The notes below the pieces were generated by a model. It was given only the letters and a program-made list of their open reading frames with translations, had not been told where the DNA came from and searched no databases. Source: CAVWDI01 sp963793095 (GTDB lineage Bacteria; Chloroflexota; Anaerolineae; Anaerolineales; UBA4823). Taken from it: a stretch of DNA of 64,000 bases. Made by a program: the position numbers and the translations under genes. The stretch is from NCBI GenBank assembly GCA_963793095.1, contig CAWBYY010000009.1, positions 62,001-126,000 on the forward strand, given 5' to 3'. Positions 8,880 through 17,899 of this stretch are shown piece by piece; the first letter of the stretch is position 1, and each line of letters begins with the position of its first letter.

Positions 8880-9554
8880 ATGCTGGAGAAAAACCAATTT
8901 GACCGCGTTTCCGCGGTTTACCCTTTTTTAGAAGAGGCCGGGAATCCCGCCAGGAGGGAATTTGTTGATTATGCCTATTTTGTAAAAATACCCTCGGGAA
9001 GGGAAATATTTGCTGAAGGGGATGTGGTAAATGGAATCGCATTGCTGGTCTCTGGCATTGTACGGGTATATAAATTAAGCCCGACCGGGCGGGAGATCAC
9101 CCTTTACAGGTTTGGGGAAGGCGAGTCCTGCGTTTTTACAGCAAACGCGATCCTGCATGCACAGGATTTTCCCGCCATAGCGGTAGTGGAGCGGGAGGCT
9201 GAGGCGGTGATGATACCGGCTGACAAATTCAAAGAATGGGTGAGCAGTTATGAACCCTGGAGAGATTTTGTTTTCAGCCTGGTCTCTCAACGACTTTACA
9301 GGGTAATGGAAATCGTTGAGCAGGTCGCTTTTCAGCGTATTGACCGCCGGATTGCGGCTTTTCTCCTGGAACGATCGCAGATTATAAATCCCATCAAAAT
9401 CACACACCAGGAATTAGCTAATGAGATTGGGAGTTCAAGAGAAGTAGTCAGCCGTTTGCTTGAAGACTTTGTCCAAAAAGACCTGGTATCCCTTGCGCGG
9501 GGGAAAATTGAAGTGAATAATTTTGGGGGATTGAAAGAAATCTCATCTTTGTGA
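8880..9554 (+). CDS. Crp/Fnr-family transcription regulator
   Basis: A 224-residue regulator. Residues about 30-120 form a cyclic-nucleotide-binding-type beta barrel (GREIFAEGDVVNGIALLVSGIVRVYK). A dimerisation helix follows, then a winged helix from about 160 with THQELANEIGSSREVVSRLLEDF as recognition region. There is no N-terminal cysteine cluster, so it is not a classical FNR iron-sulfur sensor. The two membrane-protein genes that follow on the same strand (DUF2892 and a methyltransferase-like protein) often accompany such regulators, so local regulation is likely. Ligand unknown. Confidence 0.9.
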   Translation: MLEKNQFDRVSAVYPFLEEAGNPARREFVDYAYFVKIPSGREIFAEGDVVNGIALLVSGIVRVYKLSPTGREITLYRFGEGESCVFTANAILHAQDFPAIAVVEREAEAVMIPADKFKEWVSSYEPWRDFVFSLVSQRLYRVMEIVEQVAFQRIDRRIAAFLLERSQIINPIKITHQELANEIGSSREVVSRLLEDFVQKDLVSLARGKIEVNNFGGLKEISSL

Positions 9555-9630
9555 CTTAGTTACAGACAGAATGGGCGGATTTATATATAATACACTTCAC
9601 CGATATAAACAGTAAATAAGGAGATTAATT

Positions 9631-9855
9631 ATGAACCCAATCATTAAATTTATGGCCTCTAAAACCGGCAGGATTGTCCGGATACTCGCTGGGATCGCAC
9701 TGGTTGCATGGGGACTAATGGGATTGACCGGAACTGGCGGGATTATCGTCGCCGTTATCGGTCTGGTTCCCTTACTGGCGGGAATTTTCGACGTATGCGT
9801 TTTCGCTCCATTATTCCGAAACCCCTTTAAGGGGGCCGATATCCGCGGCGAGTAG
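9631..9855 (+). CDS. DUF2892 (YgaP-type) inner-membrane protein
   Basis: A 74-residue protein with two membrane helices and the family ending DVCVFAPLFRNPF. In other bacteria this domain occurs alone or fused to rhodanese (YgaP). Here it stands alone behind a Crp/Fnr regulator and has a strong terminator downstream. The cysteine in DVCVFAP is conserved in the family. AAGGAG precedes the ATG. Confidence 0.85.
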   Translation: MNPIIKFMASKTGRIVRILAGIALVAWGLMGLTGTGGIIVAVIGLVPLLAGIFDVCVFAPLFRNPFKGADIRGE

Positions 9856-9886
9856 CATAGTGCTGTCAGTTGGTATGCCTGTTATC

Positions 9887-9923
9887 CGGATGCTGGCTTC
9901 CCAAACCAGCATCCGATTTTTTT
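9887..9923 (+). terminator. Rho-independent terminator
   Basis: Stem CGGATGCTGG / CCAGCATCCG with a 9-nt loop and a following T7 run, between the DUF2892 gene and the next gene. Confidence 0.9.
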
Positions 9924-9934
9924 GAATAAACAAT

Positions 9935-10382
9935 ATGGCAGACAAAACTTTATTTTTATCCGTTGTCCTGGTAGGTATTCAATTCGCCTGCCTGGGCACG
10001 ATTGCACTCACCGGGCCGCTTACCCCAGACAATGATGCCCTGCTGGCAGTCCAGCTGGTAGGCTTGGGTCTGGGCGTTTGGGCTGTGCTCATAATGCCGC
10101 GTCGGGTATTTCAACATCCTGCCGCAGCCGCTGGCGTGGAGCAAACTGGTGACTTCAGGGCCTTATAAATTGATCCGCCACCCAATGTATCTCGCCCTTT
10201 TACTTGTAACCCTGCCATTAATCATCGACACCTTCAATTTTTTCAGGGCAGTTGTCTGGCTAACGCTCCTTGCCGACCTGCTGGTGAAGCTCTTACTCGA
10301 GGAAAAACTGCTGCGGGGCAAACTGGAGGGGTACGAGGTCTATATCCAGAACAGCTTCCGGTTATTCCCTTTTATTTTTTAA
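9935..10382 (+). CDS. Isoprenylcysteine carboxyl methyltransferase-family membrane protein (frameshifted)
   Basis: Two overlapping frames together make one protein of about 149 residues. The first supplies two membrane helices. The second, entered near 10098, continues with RVGYFNILPQP and then the SAM-binding signature TSGPYKLIRHPMYLAL of the ICMT/phospholipid methyltransferase family, plus the EEKLL..GYEVY end motif. Such small proteins methylate membrane-associated substrates that are mostly unknown in bacteria. The break is a single-base shift next to CCGCG and is probably a sequence error. Confidence 0.75.
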
Positions 10383-10397
10383 TTTTTTTTTGTTGTT

Positions 10398-10430
10398 ATT
10401 CCCTGACCGCGGTTGGGAATTAGTTTTTTT
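10398..10430. terminator. Bidirectional terminator
   Basis: Inverted repeat ATTCCC / GGGAAT around a GC-rich loop, with a T run on one side and A/T-rich flank on the other, between two convergent genes. Confidence 0.6.
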
Positions 10431-10450
10431 TACAAATTCATTCCCGGAAT

Positions 10451-12964
10451 CTACCTCACCTCTATCCCGGTATAGGATTCGGTCCGGTTGCCGTCCAGGT
10501 CCTCGGCGATAAACCCGATCACATATTCACCAGCCGGGGCATACAGCAGTTCCCATTTTAACGGCGTATCGCCAAAGACCAGGGTCCCGCCATCTTCGCT
10601 GGCCTGCTCCACAACCCGGCCGCGGCTGTCCAGGTCCAGCCACTGTTCCCGGATTGTAAACCGGTCGCCCTGAGCCGGCAGGATTTCACGAGGCGCGCCG
10701 GAGGAATCGTAGCCAAACACCTGGGTCATAAAACCGTCGCTGAAATACATGCTGGCTTCGCGCTGCTCGCCGTCGCTGTAGGTGTAGAGGCCATCCACTT
10801 TATACACAGCCTCCTGCGGCGTGGCGCCGTAAGTCGTCGGCTGCAGCAGGGTCAGGATGGACTGTTCGCCGTCATTAACCGCGAACACCAGCGGTTCCCA
10901 TTCAAATTCGAGCGTAAAAGCGCCCTCCCCCCAATCCGGATAATAGACCCCACTCACTTCGCGGGTGTCCCCGCTCTCGATGAAATCGCTGTCGATAATG
11001 TTTATAGAATTCGCCGTCCGGTCAAGATACCCGGCAAATAGGTAGACATAACCGATATTCTCGCCGTCTATATCGGCGCTCATCAGCACCGGGTCATCCG
11101 GTCCGGCAACCTCATTCGACAGGCTGATCTCTGAAATTGTAATTTCTCCCTGCCCTGGCGCGCTGACAGCCCGGTCCGGCACTGATAGCGCCCCGGCCTG
11201 GACCTGGAACGGGCGGCCTGTGTAGTGGAAATTGAGGAATTCATCCCAGGCCGTCACCCCGGAAAAACGCTCCGCAACCCGCACATAAGACTGGGGTCCG
11301 GCGGCCGGGTTGCCGTAAAGCTGGGAACCCGGGAAATAAATCGAAATCCCGTTCGCGCCGGGTTTTTTGCTGCCGCTTTTCTCGGCGATCACCACTCTCT
11401 GGATCGCCTGGATTAAATCGAGGGTCGTGTCCCGGATTTCGGGGTCACCGCTTTCCCGTTCAAGCAGTGCCGCGAAGTGTGCCAGGTCAATATAAGAGGG
11501 GGGCACCCGGTCTCCAAAAATACTGGTGAAGGGCTGGGCGTAATTGCGGGCCTGGGCTACCCGCCGCTGGTCCACGCCCTGAAGTTTGTAAGCGTATTCG
11601 TTCAGGCTGTCCACCAGGCCGGGCATCTGCGACAGGTCCGCGGCGGACAGGGTCACACCCTGCTCAAGCTGGGCGACAACCTGTTCGGCGGAGGGGGAGA
11701 AGAGACCCCTCCCGGCAAAATCAGCCCTGGCCTGCGGGTTCTGGATGCGCTGGTCCTCTATTATGTAGCTGTCGACAATTATCCGGCTCAATTCATCCCC
11801 GCCCATATCCGGGTCCCGGACCAGCTCGTCCAGAATGGCGGCGTACGCCCAGCCAACGGAGGGCTCCACTTCCTGGGAAGCGACCGCATAGCGGGCGTGG
11901 GGCGTCAGGGCGGTGAAGACCTCTATATGGCCCATCAGGCAGGCGTCCAGGCCGACGACCTCAAACGCTTCGATCCCGGTCCGGGCGCGGATTTCTCCCA
12001 GGGCCTGGTCCAGGTCCATCAGGTACATCGCCGTGCCGATTGCCCGCGCCAGGGGCACCCCCTCCGGGGCTCTCGATTGGGGCTCTTTATCTGTCCAGCC
12101 TCCCGGCCAGCCCAGGCCGTGGTCAGACATGATCAGCACATACTTATCGGCAGGGTAGTTCTCAACCGCCCAGGAAACAAAATCAACCAGGGTCTCTTTA
12201 TCCCCCATATTTATCTCGCCCAGGTCCATCAGTTCCCGTGAGCGGATCTGCTCCAGGTTGTTATCTTCGGTCAGGTAAAAACGCTTAGCGGTCGTCCAGT
12301 CCCCATCGCCCTGGTATCCCCCCCGGTAGCGGTCGATCTGGGCAACCACGTTAACCCGTTCGCTCGATCCGACCAGTTCGGCTTCGTTCAGGTCAATATA
12401 AATGTCCCTCTCCAGGATTTTATCGTCGGCGTCCTGGTAGATCATCACCGTCCAGGTCTGGCCGGGTGCGGCGACCGCAGAAACGGAGGGCGCGCTCAGG
12501 CCCTGGACGTAATCGCTGGCAAATGTCGGTTCCGCATATTCCACCTGCTCATCGAAAAAGGGCTGCTCGGTTTCAGCCGGAGAGACCCCGGCTGGCCCGC
12601 TGTCAATAGTTCCCAGGTCGCCGGTATCGATTCCAGACAACCCGCCGTTTAACAGCATATACCCGCCCACGCAGATGATCAACAGCAGGATGACGCCGAT
12701 GCTTAACCCGCCTTTTCCCATCCCACCCGAACCAAAACCCGGCAGGGGGAGGCCGGTTGGTTGCGTTGATGGGGGACGCGGGGGAGGGGCGCCAGGCGGG
12801 CTCCCGGATGAGGCTGGCGGGCGCTGCTCACGGCGGGGCGCCTCAGCCCGGTCGCTCGGGGCAGCATCGCTGCCCGGCCTGCGGCGCTGGCCGCGCACTG
12901 TCCGTTTTGAAGACGGGTCTGAGCTGTCTGAACTGAAGAATGATTGTTCCTGTTCGGGGGTCAT
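10451..12964 (-). CDS. Clostripain-like C11 cysteine peptidase, membrane anchored
   Basis: A protein of about 837-848 residues. A Pro/Arg/Ser-rich cytoplasmic N-terminus precedes one membrane helix (GVILLLIICVGGYMLL), so the protease domain lies outside the membrane. From about residue 180 it reads as a C11 peptidase: TWTVMIYQDADD strand, catalytic His293 in SDHGLGW and Cys353 in GLDACLMG (numbered from a possible start at 12997). The ATG at 12964 (MTPEQEQSF) is preferred, though no good ribosome binding site is present for either. The last third is beta-rich and probably binds substrate. C11 peptidases cut after Arg or Lys and are self-activating. Confidence 0.82.
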   Translation of the reverse strand: MTPEQEQSFFSSDSSDPSSKRTVRGQRRRPGSDAAPSDRAEAPRREQRPPASSGSPPGAPPPRPPSTQPTGLPLPGFGSGGMGKGGLSIGVILLLIICVGGYMLLNGGLSGIDTGDLGTIDSGPAGVSPAETEQPFFDEQVEYAEPTFASDYVQGLSAPSVSAVAAPGQTWTVMIYQDADDKILERDIYIDLNEAELVGSSERVNVVAQIDRYRGGYQGDGDWTTAKRFYLTEDNNLEQIRSRELMDLGEINMGDKETLVDFVSWAVENYPADKYVLIMSDHGLGWPGGWTDKEPQSRAPEGVPLARAIGTAMYLMDLDQALGEIRARTGIEAFEVVGLDACLMGHIEVFTALTPHARYAVASQEVEPSVGWAYAAILDELVRDPDMGGDELSRIIVDSYIIEDQRIQNPQARADFAGRGLFSPSAEQVVAQLEQGVTLSAADLSQMPGLVDSLNEYAYKLQGVDQRRVAQARNYAQPFTSIFGDRVPPSYIDLAHFAALLERESGDPEIRDTTLDLIQAIQRVVIAEKSGSKKPGANGISIYFPGSQLYGNPAAGPQSYVRVAERFSGVTAWDEFLNFHYTGRPFQVQAGALSVPDRAVSAPGQGEITISEISLSNEVAGPDDPVLMSADIDGENIGYVYLFAGYLDRTANSINIIDSDFIESGDTREVSGVYYPDWGEGAFTLEFEWEPLVFAVNDGEQSILTLLQPTTYGATPQEAVYKVDGLYTYSDGEQREASMYFSDGFMTQVFGYDSSGAPREILPAQGDRFTIREQWLDLDSRGRVVEQASEDGGTLVFGDTPLKWELLYAPAGEYVIGFIAEDLDGNRTESYTGIEVR

Positions 12965-13103
12965 TACCGCGCAAAAACCGGAAATAGTCCAGTACACGCC
13001 AGAGACGGCGGCATTCTTATCTAATCCAGGAATATTTTGTTTGAATTTTTTATCCGCATTTCTTTCTCCTTGATCAAACTAACGGCAAATGATTGCTTTG
13101 CGC

Positions 13104-13922
13104 TTATTCACCGCTGTGCGCCTGCAAATCCTGGCGCGGATAGGGCTTGGATATGCCAGCTTGCTTTAATGCTTTCAGCAGCTCTATCTGGAGCTCCCGG
13201 CCGATTTCCAGGCGCTTATCCGGTTTCACTTTTAGCGAGACCCGCATGGTCACTGTCCAGTCTGTCGAGGCGACCGGCCCGACCACCCTTGGCTCGCCCA
13301 GGACTTCCGGGCTGTAATCGGATTCAGCCGCGAAAGCATCTGCAGCATTTTTGAGGACCACCTGGACATTGTTCAAATCCTTATCGTATGGGATATTCAC
13401 TTCCGCGATTGCGTTTGCCCAGCCCTTGTTATAGTTCGCGATAATCCTGATTTCCCCGTTAGGCACGATGTACTCGATCCCCCTGATATCGCGCACATAA
13501 GTCGCCCGCAGGGTAATCCGTTCAACCTGCCCGCTGACCGCTTCGACCTGGATCTCATCTCCTATAACAAACTGTTTCTCAGCCAGGATCAGGAATCCGC
13601 CAATAAAATCCTTGATCAAAGTTTGGGCTCCCAGGCTGACTGCCAGACCTGCAATGCCTAAGCCTGCCAGCAGCGGACCTATGTCAACCCCAAAATGGCT
13701 CAGAACCATCAGCACCCCAATACTTATCGCCAAAACTCTGACAACCCAGGCGATTATCTGGACAAAAGTCTTGGCTTGCTGGCGGCTTTCCCTGGCCATC
13801 CAATCAACACCATCAAAAGTTTTATTCAGCCGGTTGACAATCAGTTTCACCAGGATGAGGACAATTATTACAATCAGTATTGTCACCAGGCTGTATATCA
13901 GGTTCTCTCCCCATTCACTCAT
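13104..13922 (-). CDS. MscS-family small mechanosensitive channel
   Basis: A 272-residue membrane protein with three helices and a C-terminal cytoplasmic cage. The pore helix and Gly/Ala-rich lining are seen around residue 90-115 (LAGLGIAGLAVSLGAQ followed by LIKDFIGG). The beta domain begins with GDEIQVEAVSGQVERI, the hallmark of MscS. It opens in response to membrane tension during osmotic downshock. It lies 15 bp downstream of the DHH phosphoesterase gene on the same strand, suggesting co-transcription. Confidence 0.92.
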   Translation of the reverse strand: MSEWGENLIYSLVTILIVIIVLILVKLIVNRLNKTFDGVDWMARESRQQAKTFVQIIAWVVRVLAISIGVLMVLSHFGVDIGPLLAGLGIAGLAVSLGAQTLIKDFIGGFLILAEKQFVIGDEIQVEAVSGQVERITLRATYVRDIRGIEYIVPNGEIRIIANYNKGWANAIAEVNIPYDKDLNNVQVVLKNAADAFAAESDYSPEVLGEPRVVGPVASTDWTVTMRVSLKVKPDKRLEIGRELQIELLKALKQAGISKPYPRQDLQAHSGE

Positions 13923-13937
13923 ATTTATCTTCCTCCA

Positions 13938-14951
13938 TTACATCATCGCGATGAAGGGGGTATCCGGGGTCCCTTTTAAATAGCGCAGGATGCCGGCTTC
14001 CAAGTTAAAGGCAACCTGTCCGGGGTCATCACCATCCTTCATATAGATGTGCCCGGCAGCCATCACACCGTGGCCCCCGGCAGCGCCTTTATCCTTTAAT
14101 ATCTCCCGGACGAGTTTGCCTGCCCCCTTTATTTTACTCAGTGTCCTGGCGGAAATAATAAATTCCCGGTTGAACACTCCCATACAGAACACCCACTTGA
14201 TGCCCTGCAGCCGCATCAACAGGTCGGCGATTTCAGCGCACTGGTCCGGGTAGGTTAATTCCCCCATGTAGGCGATTAATATTTCTTTATCATAAATCTT
14301 CGCTGCGTGGATCGCATTATCGAGGCTTTTAAAATAATCCAGCGGCACCTGGGCTTGCTCGATCCCCGCCAGCGCGTTTACATCTATCCTGGACTGCAGG
14401 TAAAAATAAGCCGAGACATCCCCGGGTTTGGCATTGCGGCTCAAACCTTTTGTATCGCTCTTTATCCCGTAAAAAAGGGCGGTCGCCAGGTGGGCGGGAA
14501 GTTCAATTTCAGCCTCTTTCAGGTATTCAACCAGGATGGTTGAGGTGGCTCCTAATTCAGGCCTCACATCCGCATAAAGGGCTGAACCTGTGCCGGCAGC
14601 CAGGCTGTGGTGGTCAATCACAATAGCGGGGGTGAACCCCTCCGGCAGGGGATTATTGCCTGCTCCCGGCTGGGTGTCAACCAGCGCAACCGCCTCTCCA
14701 GACTGGATGCCGCCTTTTTGAAGCTTGAAAAGCGGTTCTCCCAGATATTTCACCAGCGCCCGGTTTTCCGCCCTCCCAATAAACCCCTTATAGCTGATCC
14801 CGGATTCGAGCTGGAATTTTTCAGCCAGCAAGTGGCTCAAACCAAGCGCCGAGGCGATCGCGTCCGGGTCGGGGTCATTGTGCGGCAGGATAAGGACCCT
14901 GGACACGCCGCTCAGCGCAGTTCTTAGTTTCTCTAAATGGTTACTGACCAT
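13938..14951 (-). CDS. DHH-family phosphoesterase (NrnA-like nanoRNase/pAp phosphatase)
   Basis: A 337-residue protein with the two domains of the family. The N-terminal DHH domain shows metal motifs HNDPDPDAIASA (near residue 24), DTQPG and VIDHHS (near 111). The C-terminal DHHA1 domain shows GAAGGHGVMAAGHI. Homologues remove nucleotides from very short RNAs or dephosphorylate 3'-phosphoadenosine 5'-phosphate. The latter links to sulfate assimilation, but the nearby sulfur genes are on the other strand, so no connection is claimed. It shares a strand and short gap with mscS. Confidence 0.85.
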   Translation of the reverse strand: MVSNHLEKLRTALSGVSRVLILPHNDPDPDAIASALGLSHLLAEKFQLESGISYKGFIGRAENRALVKYLGEPLFKLQKGGIQSGEAVALVDTQPGAGNNPLPEGFTPAIVIDHHSLAAGTGSALYADVRPELGATSTILVEYLKEAEIELPAHLATALFYGIKSDTKGLSRNAKPGDVSAYFYLQSRIDVNALAGIEQAQVPLDYFKSLDNAIHAAKIYDKEILIAYMGELTYPDQCAEIADLLMRLQGIKWVFCMGVFNREFIISARTLSKIKGAGKLVREILKDKGAAGGHGVMAAGHIYMKDGDDPGQVAFNLEAGILRYLKGTPDTPFIAMM

Positions 14952-15401
14952 GCCGGACTCGCCCGGTTAAATTCCTTTGCAAAATTTAACACCTGCTTTT
15001 TTATCAATTTCCCCCAATTATACATATAAGCCAGGCTTTTCGCCTGTTAATCAGGACTGGATGGAGAAGCCGGTTCGGTTGGAAAATTTCAAAACCCGCA
15101 GAAACCCGGAAAGGGAAGAAAGGGGATTCTTCAAGACCTTTCATTAAACTCAGTATTTATTCTAACAATTTTAATGTATAATACCGTATTAGTCCTATTA
15201 TTCCCGAGACCTGATCCTGGTGCACCGTTTCAAACATACCCCACCCACATCAGATTGGGCGTTTTTGAATACAATGGCGAATAGGCGGCTTTCTAAGCCT
15301 CCAAACACAAACGTTTAATCTAACACTGGCGAGCGCTTCAAAGTAATCTGGGCAATTGAATAGATTTCTTATAAAAGAGGATCAATCAGATCCAGATCAT
15401 T
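14952..15401. promoter_or_regulatory. Intergenic region upstream of tusA-dsrE
   Basis: No gene seen in about 450 bases between divergent genes. TATAAT at 15177-15182 is a possible -10 element for the rightward tusA-dsrE transcript, but no convincing -35 lies at the right distance, and its leader would then be over 200 nt. Confidence 0.35.
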
Positions 15402-15641
15402 ATGAAAATCAGAAAAGCTGACCTGACTCTTGACCTGCGGGGCAAGGTGTGCCCCTACCCGACCCTGGAGACTCGCTATGCAATTGATGGGCTGGCTGAT
15501 GGCGAATCTCTGGAAGTAATCTCTGATTATTACCCTGCCCGGCAGACAATCCCCGACCTCGCTCAGGACTTGGGCTGTAATTGCGTTCTTTTTGAAGATA
15601 GCAAGGATCAATTCAAGTTTCTGATTACAAAAATTCGCTAA
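15402..15641 (+). CDS. tusA: TusA/SirA-family sulfur carrier protein
   Basis: A 79-residue cytoplasmic protein with the sulfur-binding CPxP motif (Cys17 in KVCPYP) in the first helix, as in all TusA proteins. It carries a persulfide on Cys17 and passes it to acceptors such as DsrE-family proteins. The gene for a DsrE-family protein starts 16 bp downstream with GGAG before its ATG, so the two are clearly one operon. Family knowledge links TusA-DsrE pairs either to tRNA thiolation or to dissimilatory sulfur transfer; the surrounding sulfur genes favour the second. Confidence 0.88.
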   Translation: MKIRKADLTLDLRGKVCPYPTLETRYAIDGLADGESLEVISDYYPARQTIPDLAQDLGCNCVLFEDSKDQFKFLITKIR

Positions 15642-15656
15642 AAAAAGGAGAAAACA

Positions 15657-16016
15657 ATGGCTAAAATACTGTCAGTCGCCACCCATGCCACAGATGACCC
15701 CACCAAATGCACAATGGCGTTTATTACTGCAATAGGCGCGGTTGGTGCGGACCTGGAAGTTGAAATTGCCCTGCTTGGTGAAGCCGCTTACCTGGCGAAA
15801 AAGGAAATCGCCAAAACCATCCACGGAGTTGGCTTCCCCCCGTTGTCCGAGTTGATCCAGCAGGTGGTTGATGCCAATGTCCCAGTATTCGTCTGAGGGG
15901 CTTGCTCCGTCGCCCGTGGGGTGACCGAAGAAGACCTGAAATCCTTAAACGCCAGGTTTATCGACCCGATAAGTTACGCCAAAAAGGTGGCTGAATCGAG
16001 CGTTGTCAGTTACTAA
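15657..16016 (+). CDS. DsrE-family sulfur-transfer protein, probable selenoprotein (Sec80)
   Basis: A 119-residue frame interrupted by a TGA at 15894-15896. Upstream it reads as a DsrE protein (MAKILSVATHATDDPTKCT..). After the TGA the same frame continues GACSVARGVTEEDLKSL and ends naturally at TAA, giving VFV-U-GACSVARG. In relatives this position is cysteine in a C-G-A-C type motif, so the TGA replaces the sulfur-accepting cysteine and creates a U-x-x-C redox motif. A hairpin with a G-first loop lies 20 nt past the TGA. Other genes here use TGA as a stop, so a changed genetic code is not the explanation. A TGC-to-TGA error is the main alternative. Its role would be to accept or pass sulfane sulfur with TusA. 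Confidence 0.8.
15909..15925 (+). promoter_or_regulatory. Candidate SECIS hairpin in dsrE
   Basis: Stem GTCGCCC / GGGTGAC (seven pairs including one G-U) closing a three-base loop GTG. The loop's first G is 20 nt after the TGA, in the range known for bacterial SECIS elements and similar to E. coli fdhF. The sequence is also coding. Confidence 0.6.
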
Positions 16017-16080
16017 CCTGAAGATGAGCTAACCGGATTTGGATTCAGCCCAACCGGTTGCTGGGCGAGGTGTTTTTTAG

Positions 16081-16114
16081 CGAGACCTGATTAATTTTCC
16101 GGGTCTCGTTTTTT
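16081..16114 (+). terminator. Rho-independent terminator after dsrE
   Basis: Stem CGAGACC / GGTCTCG with T6 following. It closes the tusA-dsrE transcript. Confidence 0.85.
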
Positions 16115-16211
16115 ATCTTCAAAATTAAGGAAAATTATCGCTGCTGTTTCATAAAATTAAACCCTGCTTTTCAAGAGAAAAACCAGGGGGAAGTTGAATG
16201 AATAAACGAAA

Positions 16212-16257
16212 GGGGCTGTCCAAAAAAGTTGTGATTTAACCATTTTTAGACAGCCCC
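16212..16257. repeat. Short palindrome resembling insertion-sequence ends
   Basis: GGGGCTGTCCAAAAA and its near-perfect reverse complement (14 of 15) are separated by 16 bases. The terminal GGGGCTGTC resembles ends of several transposon families, so this may be a tiny MITE-like relic. As an RNA hairpin it may also end transcription from either side. No transposase is present. Confidence 0.45.
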
Positions 16258-16296
16258 CTACACCATTCTGCTGGTTCGATAAATTGTTAGTTAAGT

Positions 16297-16731
16297 TTAC
16301 CCTGCTCCCAGCGCTTTCATAAAACCTGCCATACCTGCCTCGGGTCCGGTGTCAAGGCTGTGAGAGGAGACTATTTTATTGTCAGCATCGAAACTGACCC
16401 TGCTTTTGTCGTCTGGAAAAACTACTTTTTTGCCTGTCGCAGGGATAACACCCATGTTCATTGCTGACATGTCAAAATCCTTTTCAAACGTTCCCACGAA
16501 GCGCCCTTTCATGATAACGTCCTCACCTTCCTGGTGGATATCTTCAATTTCATAGGTAATATCAGGGAATGAAGCCCGCATCATCTGGCCCATTCCGAAC
16601 CAGGCCTGCTTGTCAATCGGTGGGCTGCCGACCGAATCGGTAGACTGGAAATTATCGGCGAAATATTTCTCGGATTCCTCAAACAGCGTATCAAAATTCA
16701 TGGCGTACTTGACAATATCAACTTTATCCAT
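16297..16731 (-). CDS. SnoaL-like / NTF2-fold protein
   Basis: A 144-residue single-domain protein of the alpha+beta cone fold: an N-terminal helix pair, then MMRASFPDITYEIEDIHQEGEDV and the VIPATGKKVVFP strand pattern typical of SnoaL-like polyketide cyclase relatives. Members act as isomerases, cyclases or unknown stress proteins. No catalytic residue can be named. AGGAG-like sequence precedes the ATG. The gene is alone between the dsrE and TauE genes and on the opposite strand. Confidence 0.75.
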   Translation of the reverse strand: MDKVDIVKYAMNFDTLFEESEKYFADNFQSTDSVGSPPIDKQAWFGMGQMMRASFPDITYEIEDIHQEGEDVIMKGRFVGTFEKDFDMSAMNMGVIPATGKKVVFPDDKSRVSFDADNKIVSSHSLDTGPEAGMAGFMKALGAG

Positions 16732-17036
16732 TTTAAATTTTCTCCTTTAGCGAATAGGTGCAGTTCAACCCCTTGAACTGATTGGTATGACTGTACAAAT
16801 TTATTATATACTATTTATATCCAATTTATCCTAATGTTTCATGAAAAATTCTCTCGCTGGATTCAATAATGGATTGCTGATGGAATCAAAGAATCCCACT
16901 CTACCTTCTCTGAGGATCTATCCTTACAGCATATTAGGACAGAGACAATGTTGTAATCAGATTTTTGGGCTTTATAATAGAAAAGTGAACGGGCTGGTTA
17001 TCCATTTGTCCATATAAATCTTTCATAGGCTTTCAA
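16732..17036. other. Divergent intergenic region (SnoaL-like / TauE)
   Basis: AT-rich, about 300 bases, no gene. It must hold promoters for both flanking genes; none could be assigned. Confidence 0.4.
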
Positions 17037-17760
17037 TTGAATCAAATCTACTTTGCGCTTATTATCACCATCTCCTGCTTTATCCAGGCGGTGGCTGGTT
17101 TTGGCTTACCGATGGTCGCCACGCCTTTCCTGGCAGCTTTATTCGGCATCCGGACAGCAGTCCCATTGATGGCAATTATTATCCTTGAACTGCAGGTTAT
17201 GATGATCCTGCGTTACCGCCGATCGTTAGACACCCGCTCAGTTCTGCACATTTCTGCAGCAGCTCTTCTGGGGATACCAGTTGGGGTGATCTTCCTTGCA
17301 CGCGTACCTGAATCGATCACTCTAACAATACTCGGTTTGATCCTGATCTTTTACGCCTTATACTCCATCCTGAATTTTCCAGTGCCCGCCCTCGAACACC
17401 CGAACTGGGCATATGTTATCGGATTTATCAGCGGCCTGGGAGGCGGCGCATATAACATGGCTGCCCCCCCAATGATAATTTATGGAGATACCCAGCGTTG
17501 GGAGCCGAGTCTTTTCAAAGGCAACCTTCAGGGATGCTTTCTGATCATCACAATCGCGGCGATCGTTTCTCACTTTCTAAACGGCAGTCTGGGAGCGGAT
17601 GTTCTGATTAAGAAGCGCATTAGCGATCCCATTTGTACTGCTGGGAGCATTCGCTGGTTTTTTCCTGGACCGCTTCATCAACTCCGGGATTTTTCGAAAG
17701 ATTGTCCTGGTCCTTCTACTGGCACTTGGAATCAATCTCGCACTGGCATGGAGAGGATGA
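17037..17760 (+). CDS. TauE/SafE-family sulfite/sulfur-compound permease (frameshifted)
   Basis: A membrane protein of about 241 residues with seven or eight helices. The N-terminal family motif is AVAGFGLPMVATPFLA; the repeat motif is FISGLGGGAYNMAAPP. The frame breaks near 17610; the next frame continues ALAIPFVLLGAFAGFFLDRF and ends WRG at a TGA just before a terminator. TauE/SafE proteins export sulfite, sulfoacetate or related organic or inorganic sulfur anions. It points into the sulfur-reduction operon and converges with it. The start is a TTG with a weak ribosome binding site, so it may begin elsewhere. Confidence 0.8.
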
Positions 17761-17782
17761 GAGAAAGACTGATAATATTAAA

Positions 17783-17815
17783 ATGTGGAGATCTATCATA
17801 ATCCGATCTCCACAT
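17783..17815. terminator. Bidirectional terminator between TauE and the YeeE operon
   Basis: Perfect inverted repeat ATGTGGAGATC / GATCTCCACAT with an 11-nt loop and A/T-rich flanks on both sides, placed between convergent transcripts. Confidence 0.85.
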
Positions 17816-17899
17816 AAAATACACAATTTTCTTACCGGTAGTGGGATACCCGGGTTTGACCTTTTTAACCCAGTTTATCCCGCTCGAACAGGTCCCAAT

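Noticed and set aside
10488..12241. Long plus-strand frames opposite the clostripain-like gene
   Set aside because: They are antisense shadows of a high-GC gene with clear catalytic motifs on the other strand.
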